From Verrucomicrobiota bacterium (GTDB lineage Bacteria; Verrucomicrobiota; Verrucomicrobiia; Chthoniobacterales; UBA10450): a stretch of DNA of 7,724 nucleotides. The DNA lies in assembly GCA_003218615.1 (NCBI GenBank), contig QHOD01000075.1:1-7724 (forward strand), given 5' to 3'. This document shows positions 1 through 5,917 of the stretch, in pieces; position 1 is the stretch's first letter; each line of letters opens with the position of its first letter. The notes under the pieces are model-generated. The model was given only the letters and a program-made list of their open reading frames with translations, was not told the origin of the DNA and searched no databases. A program made the position numbers and the translations under genes.

Positions 1-354
1 GAAATCCAGAGCAAGATCGACAAATGCGGCGTGCGCAACGGAACGGTCACGGTTTTTGTTCAGCACACCAGTTGCAGCGTAATCATCATGGAGAATGCCG
101 ATCCGACCGCGCGACGCGATCTGGAAGAGTTCTTCGACCGCCTTATCCCGGAAGATGCCGATTACTTCACACACGGCTCAGAAGGCAGCGACGACATGCC
201 ATCGCACATCCGAATGGTATTGACGCGCACGAGTGAGACAGTGCCGATCATGGAAGGAAAAATGCAGCTCGGAACGTGGCAGGGCATTTTCTTGTTCGAG
301 CATCGCCGCGCCTCGCATCGGCGAAAGATTTGGATCACCATTATCGGCGAATAG
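1..354 (+). CDS. YjbQ/UPF0047 family protein, 5' end cut off by the window
   Basis: The frame is open from base 1 to a TAG at 352-354 (117 codons). Homologues are roughly 135-140 residues, so about 20 N-terminal residues lie outside the window. The GTG at 31-33 is internal and not the real start, because the residues before it (EIQSKIDKCG) already fit the family. Visible family signatures are VFVQHTSCS (fragment residues 18-26), MENADPTARRDL (30-41), a DDMPSHIR block in the middle and LGTWQGIFLFEHR near the C-terminus. YjbQ proteins are small, soluble, trimeric, metal-binding proteins. E. coli YjbQ has been reported to have weak thiamin phosphate synthase activity, but the physiological role is unsettled. 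The downstream gene is convergent, so nothing here shows an operon partner. Family assignment is firm; function is open. Confidence 0.93.
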   Translation, partial: EIQSKIDKCGVRNGTVTVFVQHTSCSVIIMENADPTARRDLEEFFDRLIPEDADYFTHGSEGSDDMPSHIRMVLTRTSETVPIMEGKMQLGTWQGIFLFEHRRASHRRKIWITIIGE

Positions 355-361
355 GGTAGAC

Positions 362-377
362 CGATTGACCTCAATCG
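362..377. terminator. small perfect hairpin after the yjbQ-like gene
   Basis: CGATTG (362-367), loop ACCT, CAATCG (372-377) form a perfect 6-bp stem with a 4-base loop, 8 bp after the YjbQ-family stop codon. No T-run follows in either direction, so it is not a textbook intrinsic terminator. It sits directly beside the larger palindrome at 380-405 in the gap between two convergent genes, where a shared bidirectional transcription end would be expected. That role is an inference from position and symmetry only. Confidence 0.35.
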
Positions 378-379
378 CC

Positions 380-405
380 TAGGGCGTTCGGGGGAAGCGT
401 CCCTA
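380..405. repeat. palindrome with TAGGG end, possible bidirectional terminator
   Basis: TAGGGCGTT (380-388) pairs with AAGCGTCCCTA (395-405) around a G-rich loop, with one bulged T in the right arm. The right end, CCCTA(C), contains the stop codon of the serine hydrolase gene read on the minus strand (TAG at 405-403). The same type of end, CCCTAC with an inner ACG/CGT step, occurs in the larger palindrome at 1633-1682, so the two may belong to one dispersed repeat family. Its place between convergent genes suits a transcription end, but no T-tract supports that. Confidence 0.5.
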
Positions 406-1545
406 CCGATAGATCGCGTCCACCAGCCGCAGTGATTTTTCGTTAGGCAGCAGCGATTGCTCCATTTGGTTCATCACGTAAGCGAACGCGATTTTGTTTT
501 CCGGATCGGCAAAGGCGTAACTGCCACCGGCACCGGGATGCCCAAATGATTTCTGAGACGGGCCGAACATTCTGCGTGCTGCGTTTTGTGGGTCTTTCAT
601 AAGCCCGGCGGAAAACGCTGTCGGTATTTGAAAGACCAAGTCAATGCCGTCAGCCAGTGTCGTGGTCATCCATTTGATTGTTGTCCCTGAGAAGAAAGTC
701 TGGCCATCGGACTTTCCGCCGTTCGCGAGCATCGCGTAAAATTTCGCCAGTGAAGATGCGCTTCCGATTCCGCCAAAGGAAACAATCGGCTGTGCGCGGA
801 CCGAGACATTGTTCATCTCGGTGATCGCGTGCAATCCGCAAGGAGAAATGAACGTTTTGCGTGCCAGCGTGCCTGGGGTGATTAGATCGGCATAGAATTG
901 TTTCGGCTCGGGCGATTTGCCGGCTTTGGCGGCATACATTGTCGCCACGCGAGGATTCTCCTTTTCCGGCAGACCGATCCAGAAATCGAGACTAAGTGGT
1001 CGCGCAAAATTTTCCTGCCAATAATCCGATAACGTTTTTCCCGCGATGCGCCGCACCAGTTCGTCAACAAGAAAGCCAAACGTGCGCGCGTGATAACCAT
1101 GCGCGGTCCCGGGCGACCACAACGGCTGTTGCGCCTCGAGTGCGTGAATCACTGCACCGTAATCGAGCACGTCGACCCGTCGATCCAAAGCGCAAAGCCC
1201 GGCTTGATGCGACAACAACTGCGCGAGCGCGATTTTTTCTTTGTCGGCCTGGGCAAATTCGGGCCAGAACTCCGCGACGCGGCGGTGAATGTCGATCTGA
1301 TGTTCCTGCAAGACATGAAGAAGACACGCGCTGCCGATTCCTTTTGTCGCCGACCAAACGAGGACGGGCGTATCTGGCATCCATGGTTTTTCGCGACGGG
1401 CGTCGCGGAATCCGCCATAAAGATCGACAATCGGTTCTCCCTCTTGCCAGACCGAGACCGCAGCGCCTAACTCGTCGAACTGTTCGAAATTGTCTCCAAA
1501 CAGCGGCTCCAATCGCTCGCGAAGTTTAACCGGATCCAGTTGCAT
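403..1545 (-). CDS. serine hydrolase, class C beta-lactamase/EstB-type esterase family (PF00144)
   Basis: The 380-residue protein has the fold markers of the penicillin-binding-protein-like serine hydrolases. The nucleophile motif SxxK is S65-A-T-K68 in VWSATKGIG. LLSHQAGL lies at 110-117. The second catalytic motif is Y151 in HGYHARTFG (the family pattern GYHA.T.G.L). The C-terminal HPGAGGS (from 336) replaces the KTG box of true beta-lactamases. This combination is typical of family VIII esterases such as EstB, which hydrolyse short-chain esters and sometimes have weak beta-lactam activity. I see no signal peptide, so it is probably cytoplasmic. The ATG at 1545 is the best start, but no Shine-Dalgarno sequence is visible. 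It is the last gene of the minus-strand run, 135 bp after pepF. The TAG stop lies inside a palindromic repeat. The natural substrate is unknown, and an antibiotic-resistance role should not be assumed. Confidence 0.9.
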   Translation of the reverse strand: MQLDPVKLRERLEPLFGDNFEQFDELGAAVSVWQEGEPIVDLYGGFRDARREKPWMPDTPVLVWSATKGIGSACLLHVLQEHQIDIHRRVAEFWPEFAQADKEKIALAQLLSHQAGLCALDRRVDVLDYGAVIHALEAQQPLWSPGTAHGYHARTFGFLVDELVRRIAGKTLSDYWQENFARPLSLDFWIGLPEKENPRVATMYAAKAGKSPEPKQFYADLITPGTLARKTFISPCGLHAITEMNNVSVRAQPIVSFGGIGSASSLAKFYAMLANGGKSDGQTFFSGTTIKWMTTTLADGIDLVFQIPTAFSAGLMKDPQNAARRMFGPSQKSFGHPGAGGSYAFADPENKIAFAYVMNQMEQSLLPNEKSLRLVDAIYR

Positions 1546-1568
1546 CGCCCGAATGGTAGGGAAGGCGC

Positions 1569-1603
1569 GCTGCGGCGTCCAGAATACCCGTGCTCGCCGC
1601 AGC
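1569..1603. repeat. 9-bp inverted repeat with 17-base loop
   Basis: GCTGCGGCG (1569-1577) is the exact reverse complement of CGCCGCAGC (1595-1603). On the minus strand it lies in the leader of the serine hydrolase gene, about 24 bases before its ATG, so a transcript running from pepF would carry this GC-rich hairpin just upstream of the start. There is no T-run. It could be part of a repeat element or a transcript-stabilising stem. Confidence 0.5.
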
Positions 1604-1632
1604 CCTTCGGTGTTCGGCCTGAGGTAAATTGC

Positions 1633-1682
1633 AGGGCGTTTCTCTGAACCCCGAAAGGATTCGGGGTTTGCACAGACGCCCT
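1633..1682 (-). repeat. two-tier palindrome downstream of pepF, possible terminator
   Basis: The outer arms AGGGCGT (1633-1639) and ACGCCCT (1676-1682) are exact reverse complements. The inner arms AACCCCGAA (1647-1655) and TTCGGGGTT (1660-1668) are exact over 9 bp with a 4-base AGGA loop. Short unpaired stretches separate the two tiers. The stop codon of pepF (TAG, 1683-1681) is at the edge of the outer arm. The strong inner stem could slow or end transcription after pepF, but the sequence after it on the minus strand (GCAATTTACC) has only a short T-run, so termination would be partial at best. Confidence 0.55.
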
Positions 1683-3483
1683 ACAACAAGAGCAATTCCA
1701 GTTCCTCCAGACGCTGTTCGAACAGTCGGAGCGTGCTCTCGACCGGGGCAGGTGTGGCCATGTCCACACCTGCCAATTGCAATGTTTCCAGCGGGAACTT
1801 CGAGCCGCCGGATCGTAGAAAATTAAGATACGCGTCCACGCTCCCCGACTCGCCGGAAAGCACGCGCTCCGAAAGCGCGACCGCAGCCGAAATTCCCGTC
1901 GCATACTTATAGACATAGAACGCGTGATAAAAATGCGGAATACGCAGGCATTCCAGATCGAGCTCGAGATCAACCACGAAGTTCTCAGCAAAATAGGTTT
2001 CCAGGAGCTTATGATATTCCGATTTGAAAACATCGAGCGTAAGCGCGTCGCCGCTTTCCTCGATGGCATGAATGATTTTCTCGAATTCGGCGAACATCGT
2101 CTGCCGGAAAAGCGTGCCGCGCAGATCGTCGATTTGTCGATTGATGATATAAGCGCGCATCTTCGGATCGCTCGTTTGCTCGAGCAAATGATGCGTGAGC
2201 AGCTCTTCGTTAAACGTCGATGCAACCTCGGCCAGAAAAATCGGGTACTCGTAATCCTGAAACAGCTGCGAATTTTGCGCGAACCAACTGTGCATGGAGT
2301 GACCGGCTTCATGCGCGAGCGTGTAAACATCGGCAAATACATCCTCCTTGTAATTCATCAGGATGTAAGGCGGCTTGCCATAGCTTCCGGATGAAAACGC
2401 GCCGCTCCGCTTACCTTTCGTTTCATAGCGATCGCACCAGCGGCCGCGCAGTCCTTCCGCCAGAACATCGACATATTCTTTTCCGAGCGGAGCGAGCGCG
2501 GCGATTATGTGTTCGCTCGCCCGATCAAAAGTGACGCGCGTCTCAATTTCGGGAACGAGCGGCACGTAAGTGTCGTAGTGATGCAGTTCGGGCAAACCGA
2601 GCACGCGCCGGCGCAATTCGAAATAGCGAAACAGCGGTTTCAGGTTTGAGCGGACAGAGGCGATCAAGCCGTCATAAACGGAAACCGGTACGTCATCGGG
2701 AAAAAGCGCCGCCTCCAGGGCAGACGAATAATGCCGGGCGCGCGCGCGAAAAATGTCCGCTTTGACCGAGTAAGCCAATGCCGCGGCGAGCGTATACTGG
2801 TGGTCCTCGAATTCCGCGTAGAATTGGTGAAAGGCTCGCCTGCGTAGTTCATGATCGCGCTTCACCAGAAATGAGCTAAACGAGCTTTGGGTAAGCGGTT
2901 TTTCACGGCCAGTCTCATCAATCAACACGCCGAACTTCATGTCCACATCAGTCAACTGCGAAAAAGCGTCATCGTAACCGCTGAGCGCGACACTACCCAG
3001 CGCGAGAAGACGTTCCTCAGGCACGGAAAGCACGTGCGCCTTCATCCGGCGAATTTTGTGCAACTTGATTCGCCAATCGGCCAGCGCTGGATCGACAATG
3101 AACTGCGCGAACTGTTCGTCATCGATCGCCAAAATTTCCGGAACAACAAACGCCGCCGTTTCACCGATTTCAGTGAACAGATTCTGAACCTGCCCGATCC
3201 GCGCAAGGTATTCGTTGTTCGTGCTGTCCTCGGCCAGTTGCAGCGACGCGTAGTGATAGACGCGCTCGATTTTCAGCTCGAGCGACTTCTCAAACTCAAG
3301 CACTTCAGCCAACGATTGCGCCGATTCCCCTACTCTACCCTTCCAATCCTGAAGTTTCGGATACGTCAGTTGAAGCCAGGCAAAATCCTCCTGCCACTTG
3401 CCCACGGCGGCAAAAAGCTGCGTCAGATCCCACTTGTCCGATTCGGCAATTTCCGATCGTGTTGCGACCTGCGGAGTCGTCAT
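1681..3483 (-). CDS. pepF: oligoendopeptidase F family zinc metallopeptidase (M3B)
   Basis: The 600-residue length matches PepF (about 600). The zinc motif HExxH is H391-E-A-G-H395 in TLAHEAGHSMHSWF, and the third ligand is E419 in FLAEVASTFNEE, the usual arrangement in M3 peptidases. The N-terminus (DKWDLTQLFAAVGKWQED) is the typical opening of the family. Other hallmarks are GAFSSGSYG and PYILMNYK just before the active site, and FYHAFYVYKYATG in the C-terminal third. PepF enzymes are cytoplasmic and cut short peptides of roughly 7-17 residues, mostly in peptide recycling. There is no signal peptide. The ATG at 3483 fits the family N-terminus, although no Shine-Dalgarno sequence is seen. 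It follows the uracil-DNA glycosylase gene by 48 bp in the same direction. The TAG stop sits at the edge of a palindromic repeat. The family call is very firm; orthology to the lactococcal enzyme is presumed. Confidence 0.96.
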   Translation of the reverse strand: MTTPQVATRSEIAESDKWDLTQLFAAVGKWQEDFAWLQLTYPKLQDWKGRVGESAQSLAEVLEFEKSLELKIERVYHYASLQLAEDSTNNEYLARIGQVQNLFTEIGETAAFVVPEILAIDDEQFAQFIVDPALADWRIKLHKIRRMKAHVLSVPEERLLALGSVALSGYDDAFSQLTDVDMKFGVLIDETGREKPLTQSSFSSFLVKRDHELRRRAFHQFYAEFEDHQYTLAAALAYSVKADIFRARARHYSSALEAALFPDDVPVSVYDGLIASVRSNLKPLFRYFELRRRVLGLPELHHYDTYVPLVPEIETRVTFDRASEHIIAALAPLGKEYVDVLAEGLRGRWCDRYETKGKRSGAFSSGSYGKPPYILMNYKEDVFADVYTLAHEAGHSMHSWFAQNSQLFQDYEYPIFLAEVASTFNEELLTHHLLEQTSDPKMRAYIINRQIDDLRGTLFRQTMFAEFEKIIHAIEESGDALTLDVFKSEYHKLLETYFAENFVVDLELDLECLRIPHFYHAFYVYKYATGISAAVALSERVLSGESGSVDAYLNFLRSGGSKFPLETLQLAGVDMATPAPVESTLRLFEQRLEELELLLL

Positions 3484-3531
3484 TTCAGCAATACTCGCAC
3501 GAAGTCCACAGCGGATGCAAAGGGACGTTCT

Positions 3532-4164
3532 TTATTGCCGTGATCTTTGTGCGAGATCGATAATTGCGGAATGACGCGCGACTTTGAGCAACGCTTTTTG
3601 CAACAGTTCTCTTCCGGGTGAGATTTTGTGCCAGGGTGATGCGCCGGAGGGATGCGGCAATGGAATCATGTCACAGCGATGCCCTGCACGTTCGACTCGA
3701 AATTTTCGGCCAATTACTTTCTCTAATCTTGCGCAGTCGATGAATTGCATGATGGCCAACCGGCCGACGGGAATTATGAGACGCGGTCGCAAGATTTCGA
3801 TCTCGTCGTTCATCCAGCAAGAGCAATTGCGAATTTCATCTGGCGCTGGAACACGATCGGTCCCGCCTGAAGATTTTCCTGGGAAACACCGACACACCGC
3901 GGCGAAATAAACTGTCGATCTAATCGCGGCCTCGTTCATTCCGCAAAATTCCTCGAACCAGCGGAAAAGCGTTTTGCCGGCAGTATGAGCGAACGGCCGT
4001 TGCAAGACCGGTTCCCGCGGCCCGGGTGCCTGACCAATCAGCATCACGTCACTTACCACTGCCCCACCGGACACGGGCGTGGATTTCATCCGCGGACAGC
4101 GCCGGCAGCGCAGCAGCTCTGCCACATGTCGCTTCAGTTCGATCCGTTTGCGCGACGCTGCCAT
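3532..4164 (-). CDS. uracil-DNA glycosylase superfamily protein, family 4-like with Fe-S cysteines
   Basis: The 210-residue protein belongs to the UDG superfamily (COG1573). Motif A is G44-Q-A-P-G-P-R-E51, followed by RPFAHTAGKTLFRW, as in thermophilic UDGa enzymes (GEGPGxxED...RPFVGRAG). Motif B is LPHPSGAS at 169-176. Four cysteines match the 4Fe-4S ligands of family 4 enzymes: C20 and C23 (RCRRC), C93 (VCRCFPG) and C114 (PAPDEIRNC). The segment between the last two is about five residues longer than in classical UDGa. Such proteins remove uracil from DNA as the first step of base excision repair, though some members prefer other lesions. The KRRIH signature of the covalent UdgX group is absent. 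Its ATG overlaps the TGA of the DUF2905 gene (TGATG), which implies translational coupling. The family is firm; lesion specificity is unknown. Confidence 0.9.
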   Translation of the reverse strand: MAASRKRIELKRHVAELLRCRRCPRMKSTPVSGGAVVSDVMLIGQAPGPREPVLQRPFAHTAGKTLFRWFEEFCGMNEAAIRSTVYFAAVCRCFPGKSSGGTDRVPAPDEIRNCSCWMNDEIEILRPRLIIPVGRLAIMQFIDCARLEKVIGRKFRVERAGHRCDMIPLPHPSGASPWHKISPGRELLQKALLKVARHSAIIDLAQRSRQ

Positions 4165-4376
4165 CAGCGTCGGAAGATCGATAGCAGCAAACTCAGGACA
4201 ATGCTGAGAATGATGCAGGTGACGATTGGAAAATAAAATGCAGAATGCTCGCGTTCGATGCGGATGTCACCGGGCAAACGCCCCAGCCATTTCGGCGCAA
4301 GGCCGCTCCACATTGCCAGTCCCGCCAGCGTCGTAATGATGCCGATGACGACCACGAATTTTCCCAGCTCGCGCAT
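4164..4376 (-). CDS. DUF2905 family small membrane protein
   Basis: This 70-residue protein has two hydrophobic segments (about 7-26 and 47-67) linked by the signature GRLPGDIRIERE (32-43), followed by FYFP. That is the full length and layout of the DUF2905 family (PF11146). It should be an inner-membrane hairpin protein with the conserved loop on one face. No function is known for the family; it is often encoded near DNA repair or Holliday-junction genes in other bacteria. Here its stop codon overlaps the start of the uracil-DNA glycosylase gene by one base. It is the first gene of the minus-strand run and diverges from the J-protein gene 49 bp away. The ATG at 4376 is the only start that fits the family N-terminus. 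No Shine-Dalgarno sequence is visible. Confidence 0.92.
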   Translation of the reverse strand: MRELGKFVVVIGIITTLAGLAMWSGLAPKWLGRLPGDIRIEREHSAFYFPIVTCIILSIVLSLLLSIFRR

Positions 4377-4425
4377 TGATAGAGAAGGTTGCGCGAATCG
4401 GGCAGAGGCACAAGGTTGAGAGCCG
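4377..4425. other. 49-bp divergent intergenic region
   Basis: This short gap separates the DUF2905 gene (minus) from the J-protein gene (plus), so promoters for both runs should lie in it or in the neighbouring coding ends. TTGATA at 4376-4381 resembles a -35 box for the plus strand, but no matching -10 box lies at the right distance. No CIRCE-like inverted repeat is present. GAGAG (4417-4421), four bases before the J-protein ATG, is at most a weak ribosome-binding site. Confidence 0.3.
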
Positions 4426-5379
4426 ATGGCGGTGCAGTTTAGAGATTATTACGAAACGCTCGGTGTGCCAAAAACGGCCACCGAGGACGAAATTCGCACG
4501 GCATTTCGCAAGCTGGCGCGGAAACATCACCCTGATGTCGCGAAGGACAAAAAGACCGCGGAAGAGAAATTCAAGGAGATCAACGAAGCCTATGAGGTCT
4601 TGAGTGATCCGGAGAAGCGCACGAAGTATGATCAACTCGGCGCGGGTTGGAACCAGCCGGGCGGGTTTCAACCGCCGCCCGGTTGGGGAGCGCAGCAGCC
4701 AGGCGGAGGATTTTATCAATACGGCGGCGGCGATGGCGGAGTTGAATTCGAATTTGGCGGAACTGGCTTTAGCGATTTCTTCGAGGCGTTTTTCGGCGGT
4801 GGTCGGGGACGATCTGCTTTCGGCGGATTCGGCGGACGTCCAGCGACAGCGGAGCGCGGAGCCGATGTCGAAGCCGATATTATGGTCACCCTTGAGGAAG
4901 CTCTCCACGGATCGATTAGGACCGTGTCTTTGCGTCGAGCCGGTTCAAACAAAGTGGAAAATTATCAGGTCAAAATTCCGCGCGGTGTCCACGAGGGCCA
5001 GCGCATCCGGCTGGCCGGGCAAGGCGAACCGGGAACGCGCGGGGGAAAGAGCGGTGATCTGTTCTTGCGCGTGCGACTCGCGCGCCACCCGGATTTTTCG
5101 GTCGAGGGCAGCGATTTGATTCATGAGGTAAAGATCGAACCGTGGCGGGCAGTGCTCGGCAGCGAATTGGTTGTGCCAACACTTGAAGGCAACGTGCGCC
5201 TGAAAATTCCGCCAGGCACGCAGGGCGGCCAGCGGTTTCGTCTGCGAGAACGCGGTCTGCCGGGAGTATCGGGAAAACGCGGCGATCTCTACGTCGATGT
5301 TCAAATCAATGTGCCGAAAAAATTAACCGATCGCGAGAGGGAGATCTGGCGTGAGTTGGCAAAGTTGCACGGCGGGTGA
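4426..5379 (+). CDS. DnaJ/CbpA-type J-domain co-chaperone without zinc finger
   Basis: The 317-residue protein has an N-terminal J domain (about 6-72) with the HPD tripeptide at H35-P36-D37 and the closing YDQLG. A Gly/Phe/Pro-rich linker follows (72-143), with runs such as GGFQPPPGWG and FFEAFFGGGRGRS. The two-part DnaJ C-terminal domain runs from about 146 (ADVEADIMVTLEEALHGS) to 310. The four CxxCxGxG zinc repeats of DnaJ itself are absent, so this is a class II J-protein like E. coli CbpA (306 residues). The J domain stimulates the ATPase of DnaK, and the C-terminal domain binds unfolded clients. CbpA also binds curved DNA, but that cannot be inferred here. The ATG lies six codons before the conserved YYETLGV, which supports the start. 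No CbpM-type modulator or grpE/dnaK neighbour is present. A palindromic repeat starts 4 bp after its stop. Confidence 0.95.
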   Translation: MAVQFRDYYETLGVPKTATEDEIRTAFRKLARKHHPDVAKDKKTAEEKFKEINEAYEVLSDPEKRTKYDQLGAGWNQPGGFQPPPGWGAQQPGGGFYQYGGGDGGVEFEFGGTGFSDFFEAFFGGGRGRSAFGGFGGRPATAERGADVEADIMVTLEEALHGSIRTVSLRRAGSNKVENYQVKIPRGVHEGQRIRLAGQGEPGTRGGKSGDLFLRVRLARHPDFSVEGSDLIHEVKIEPWRAVLGSELVVPTLEGNVRLKIPPGTQGGQRFRLRERGLPGVSGKRGDLYVDVQINVPKKLTDREREIWRELAKLHGG

Positions 5380-5383
5380 CGAT

Positions 5384-5479
5384 TGTCATGTCAAGCGGAG
5401 TCGAGACATCTCTTGCTATTGTCTTTTCTTGGCGATCGGATCAAGAATTAGAGATTCCTCGACTTCGCTCGGAATGACA
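5384..5479. repeat. 96-bp palindromic dispersed repeat (GAGCGAAGTCGAG type)
   Basis: The left arm (5384-5413) and the reverse complement of the right arm (5450-5479) agree at 24 of 30 positions. The right arm reads TGTCATTCCGAGCGAAGTCG then AGGAATCTCT on the minus strand, and the left arm is TGTCATGTCAAGCGGAGTCG then AGACATCTCT on the plus strand. In the middle, TTCTTG (5426-5431) pairs with CAAGAA (5442-5447), so the whole unit can fold into one long imperfect hairpin. From general knowledge, this kind of arm is a very common dispersed intergenic repeat in several phyla, and its translation gives the well-known spurious peptide IPSEVEES. It begins 4 bp after the J-protein stop and ends 2 bp before the rpiB ATG. 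There is no transposase, so it is non-autonomous or a relic. Confidence 0.85.
5471..5474 (+). promoter_or_regulatory. probable rpiB ribosome-binding site inside the repeat arm
   Basis: GGAA (5471-5474) lies seven bases before the rpiB ATG and is the best Shine-Dalgarno candidate for this gene. It is part of the right arm of the 5384-5479 palindrome (CGGAATGACA), so pairing with the left arm would bury it. The match to the anti-Shine-Dalgarno sequence is short, and the call rests on spacing. Confidence 0.4.
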
Positions 5480-5481
5480 TT

Positions 5482-5913
5482 ATGAAAATTTCGCTCGGTA
5501 CCGATCACGCTGGTTTTCGTTACAAGGAAAAGGTGAAAGAATTGCTCGGCACACTCGGCCACGAAGTGAAAGACTTCGGCACATTCAGCGAGGAACCTGT
5601 GGATTATCCGCTTTTCATTCGGCCGGCAGCCGAAGCAGTCGCTCGCGGCGAGTGTGCGCGGGGCATCGTTTTCGGCGGCTCGGGAAATGGGGAAGCGATG
5701 GTGGCAAATAAGGTGCACGGCGTGCGTTGCGCGCTTTGCTGGAATGAAGAATCGGCACGGCTTTCGCGACAGCACAATGATGCCAACGTTCTCTCCATCG
5801 GCGAGCGCATGATTCCCGAGGATTTGGCGCTGACGATCGTACGGATCTGGCTGGAAACAGATTTCGATGGCGGCCGGCACCAGAGACGCGTCGCAATGTT
5901 AAACGCGATGTGA
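5482..5913 (+). CDS. rpiB: RpiB/LacAB family sugar-phosphate isomerase (probable ribose-5-phosphate isomerase B)
   Basis: The 143-residue length fits RpiB (about 145-160). Family motifs are GTDHAGF (6-12), VDYPLF (40-45), GGSGNGEAMVANKVHGVRCAL (65-85, with E71) and ARLSRQHNDANVLSIGER (92-109, with H98 and N99). RpiB interconverts ribose 5-phosphate and ribulose 5-phosphate in the non-oxidative pentose phosphate pathway. The E. coli enzyme uses a cysteine in ICGTGIG; here that position is glycine (G65). The motif is instead that of the Mycobacterium tuberculosis type (GGSGNGE), in which a glutamate acts as the base; E71 is the equivalent. Activity is therefore expected by the alternative mechanism, although other aldose phosphates cannot be excluded. 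The start follows a palindromic repeat by 2 bp. The stop is 4 bp from the convergent mqnP stop. Confidence 0.92.
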   Translation: MKISLGTDHAGFRYKEKVKELLGTLGHEVKDFGTFSEEPVDYPLFIRPAAEAVARGECARGIVFGGSGNGEAMVANKVHGVRCALCWNEESARLSRQHNDANVLSIGERMIPEDLALTIVRIWLETDFDGGRHQRRVAMLNAM

Positions 5914-5917
5914 TCGG

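Larger units (their letters stand above)
1555..1684. repeat. intergenic repeat cluster between pepF and the esterase gene
   Basis: Nearly all of the 135-bp gap is made of inverted repeats. It begins with GGTAGGG (1555-1561) and ends with the complementary CCCTAC (1679-1684). Inside it are a 9-bp perfect stem (1569-1577 with 1595-1603) and a two-tier palindrome (1633-1682). No reading frame in it resembles a protein. The layout looks like one or two non-autonomous repeat units lying in an intergenic gap, but the six-base ends alone are not statistically special. No promoter for the downstream hydrolase gene is recognisable in it. Confidence 0.5.

Noticed and set aside
996..1529. 177-codon open frame on the plus strand opposite the serine hydrolase
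   Set aside because: It is antisense to a gene with a full set of catalytic motifs and has an Arg/Ala-rich shadow composition.
403..1545. Serine hydrolase as an antibiotic-resistance AmpC beta-lactamase
   Set aside because: It lacks a signal peptide and the KTG box and carries the HPGAGG and GYHA motifs of esterases; there is no ampR or mobile element beside it.
1467..2342. 291-codon open frame on the minus strand in another frame of pepF
   Set aside because: It overlaps PepF coding sequence on the same strand, is rich in Arg and Ser with no domain resemblance, and PepF is unmistakable there.
2887..3543. 218-codon open frame on the plus strand opposite pepF
   Set aside because: It is antisense to PepF, has no recognisable motif, and has the biased composition typical of a shadow frame.
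4376..4404. Sigma-70 promoter for the J-protein gene (TTGATA as -35)
   Set aside because: At 16-18 bp spacing the -10 position is GC-rich and unlike TATAAT.
4267..4908. 213-codon open frame on the minus strand covering DUF2905 and the J domain
   Set aside because: It is antisense to the J-protein gene and out of frame with DUF2905, both of which have clear family signatures.
5416..5880. 154-codon open frame on the minus strand overlapping rpiB and the repeat
   Set aside because: It is antisense to a clear RpiB gene, and its C-terminal NVIPSEVEESL is the translation of the dispersed repeat, a well-known spurious peptide.
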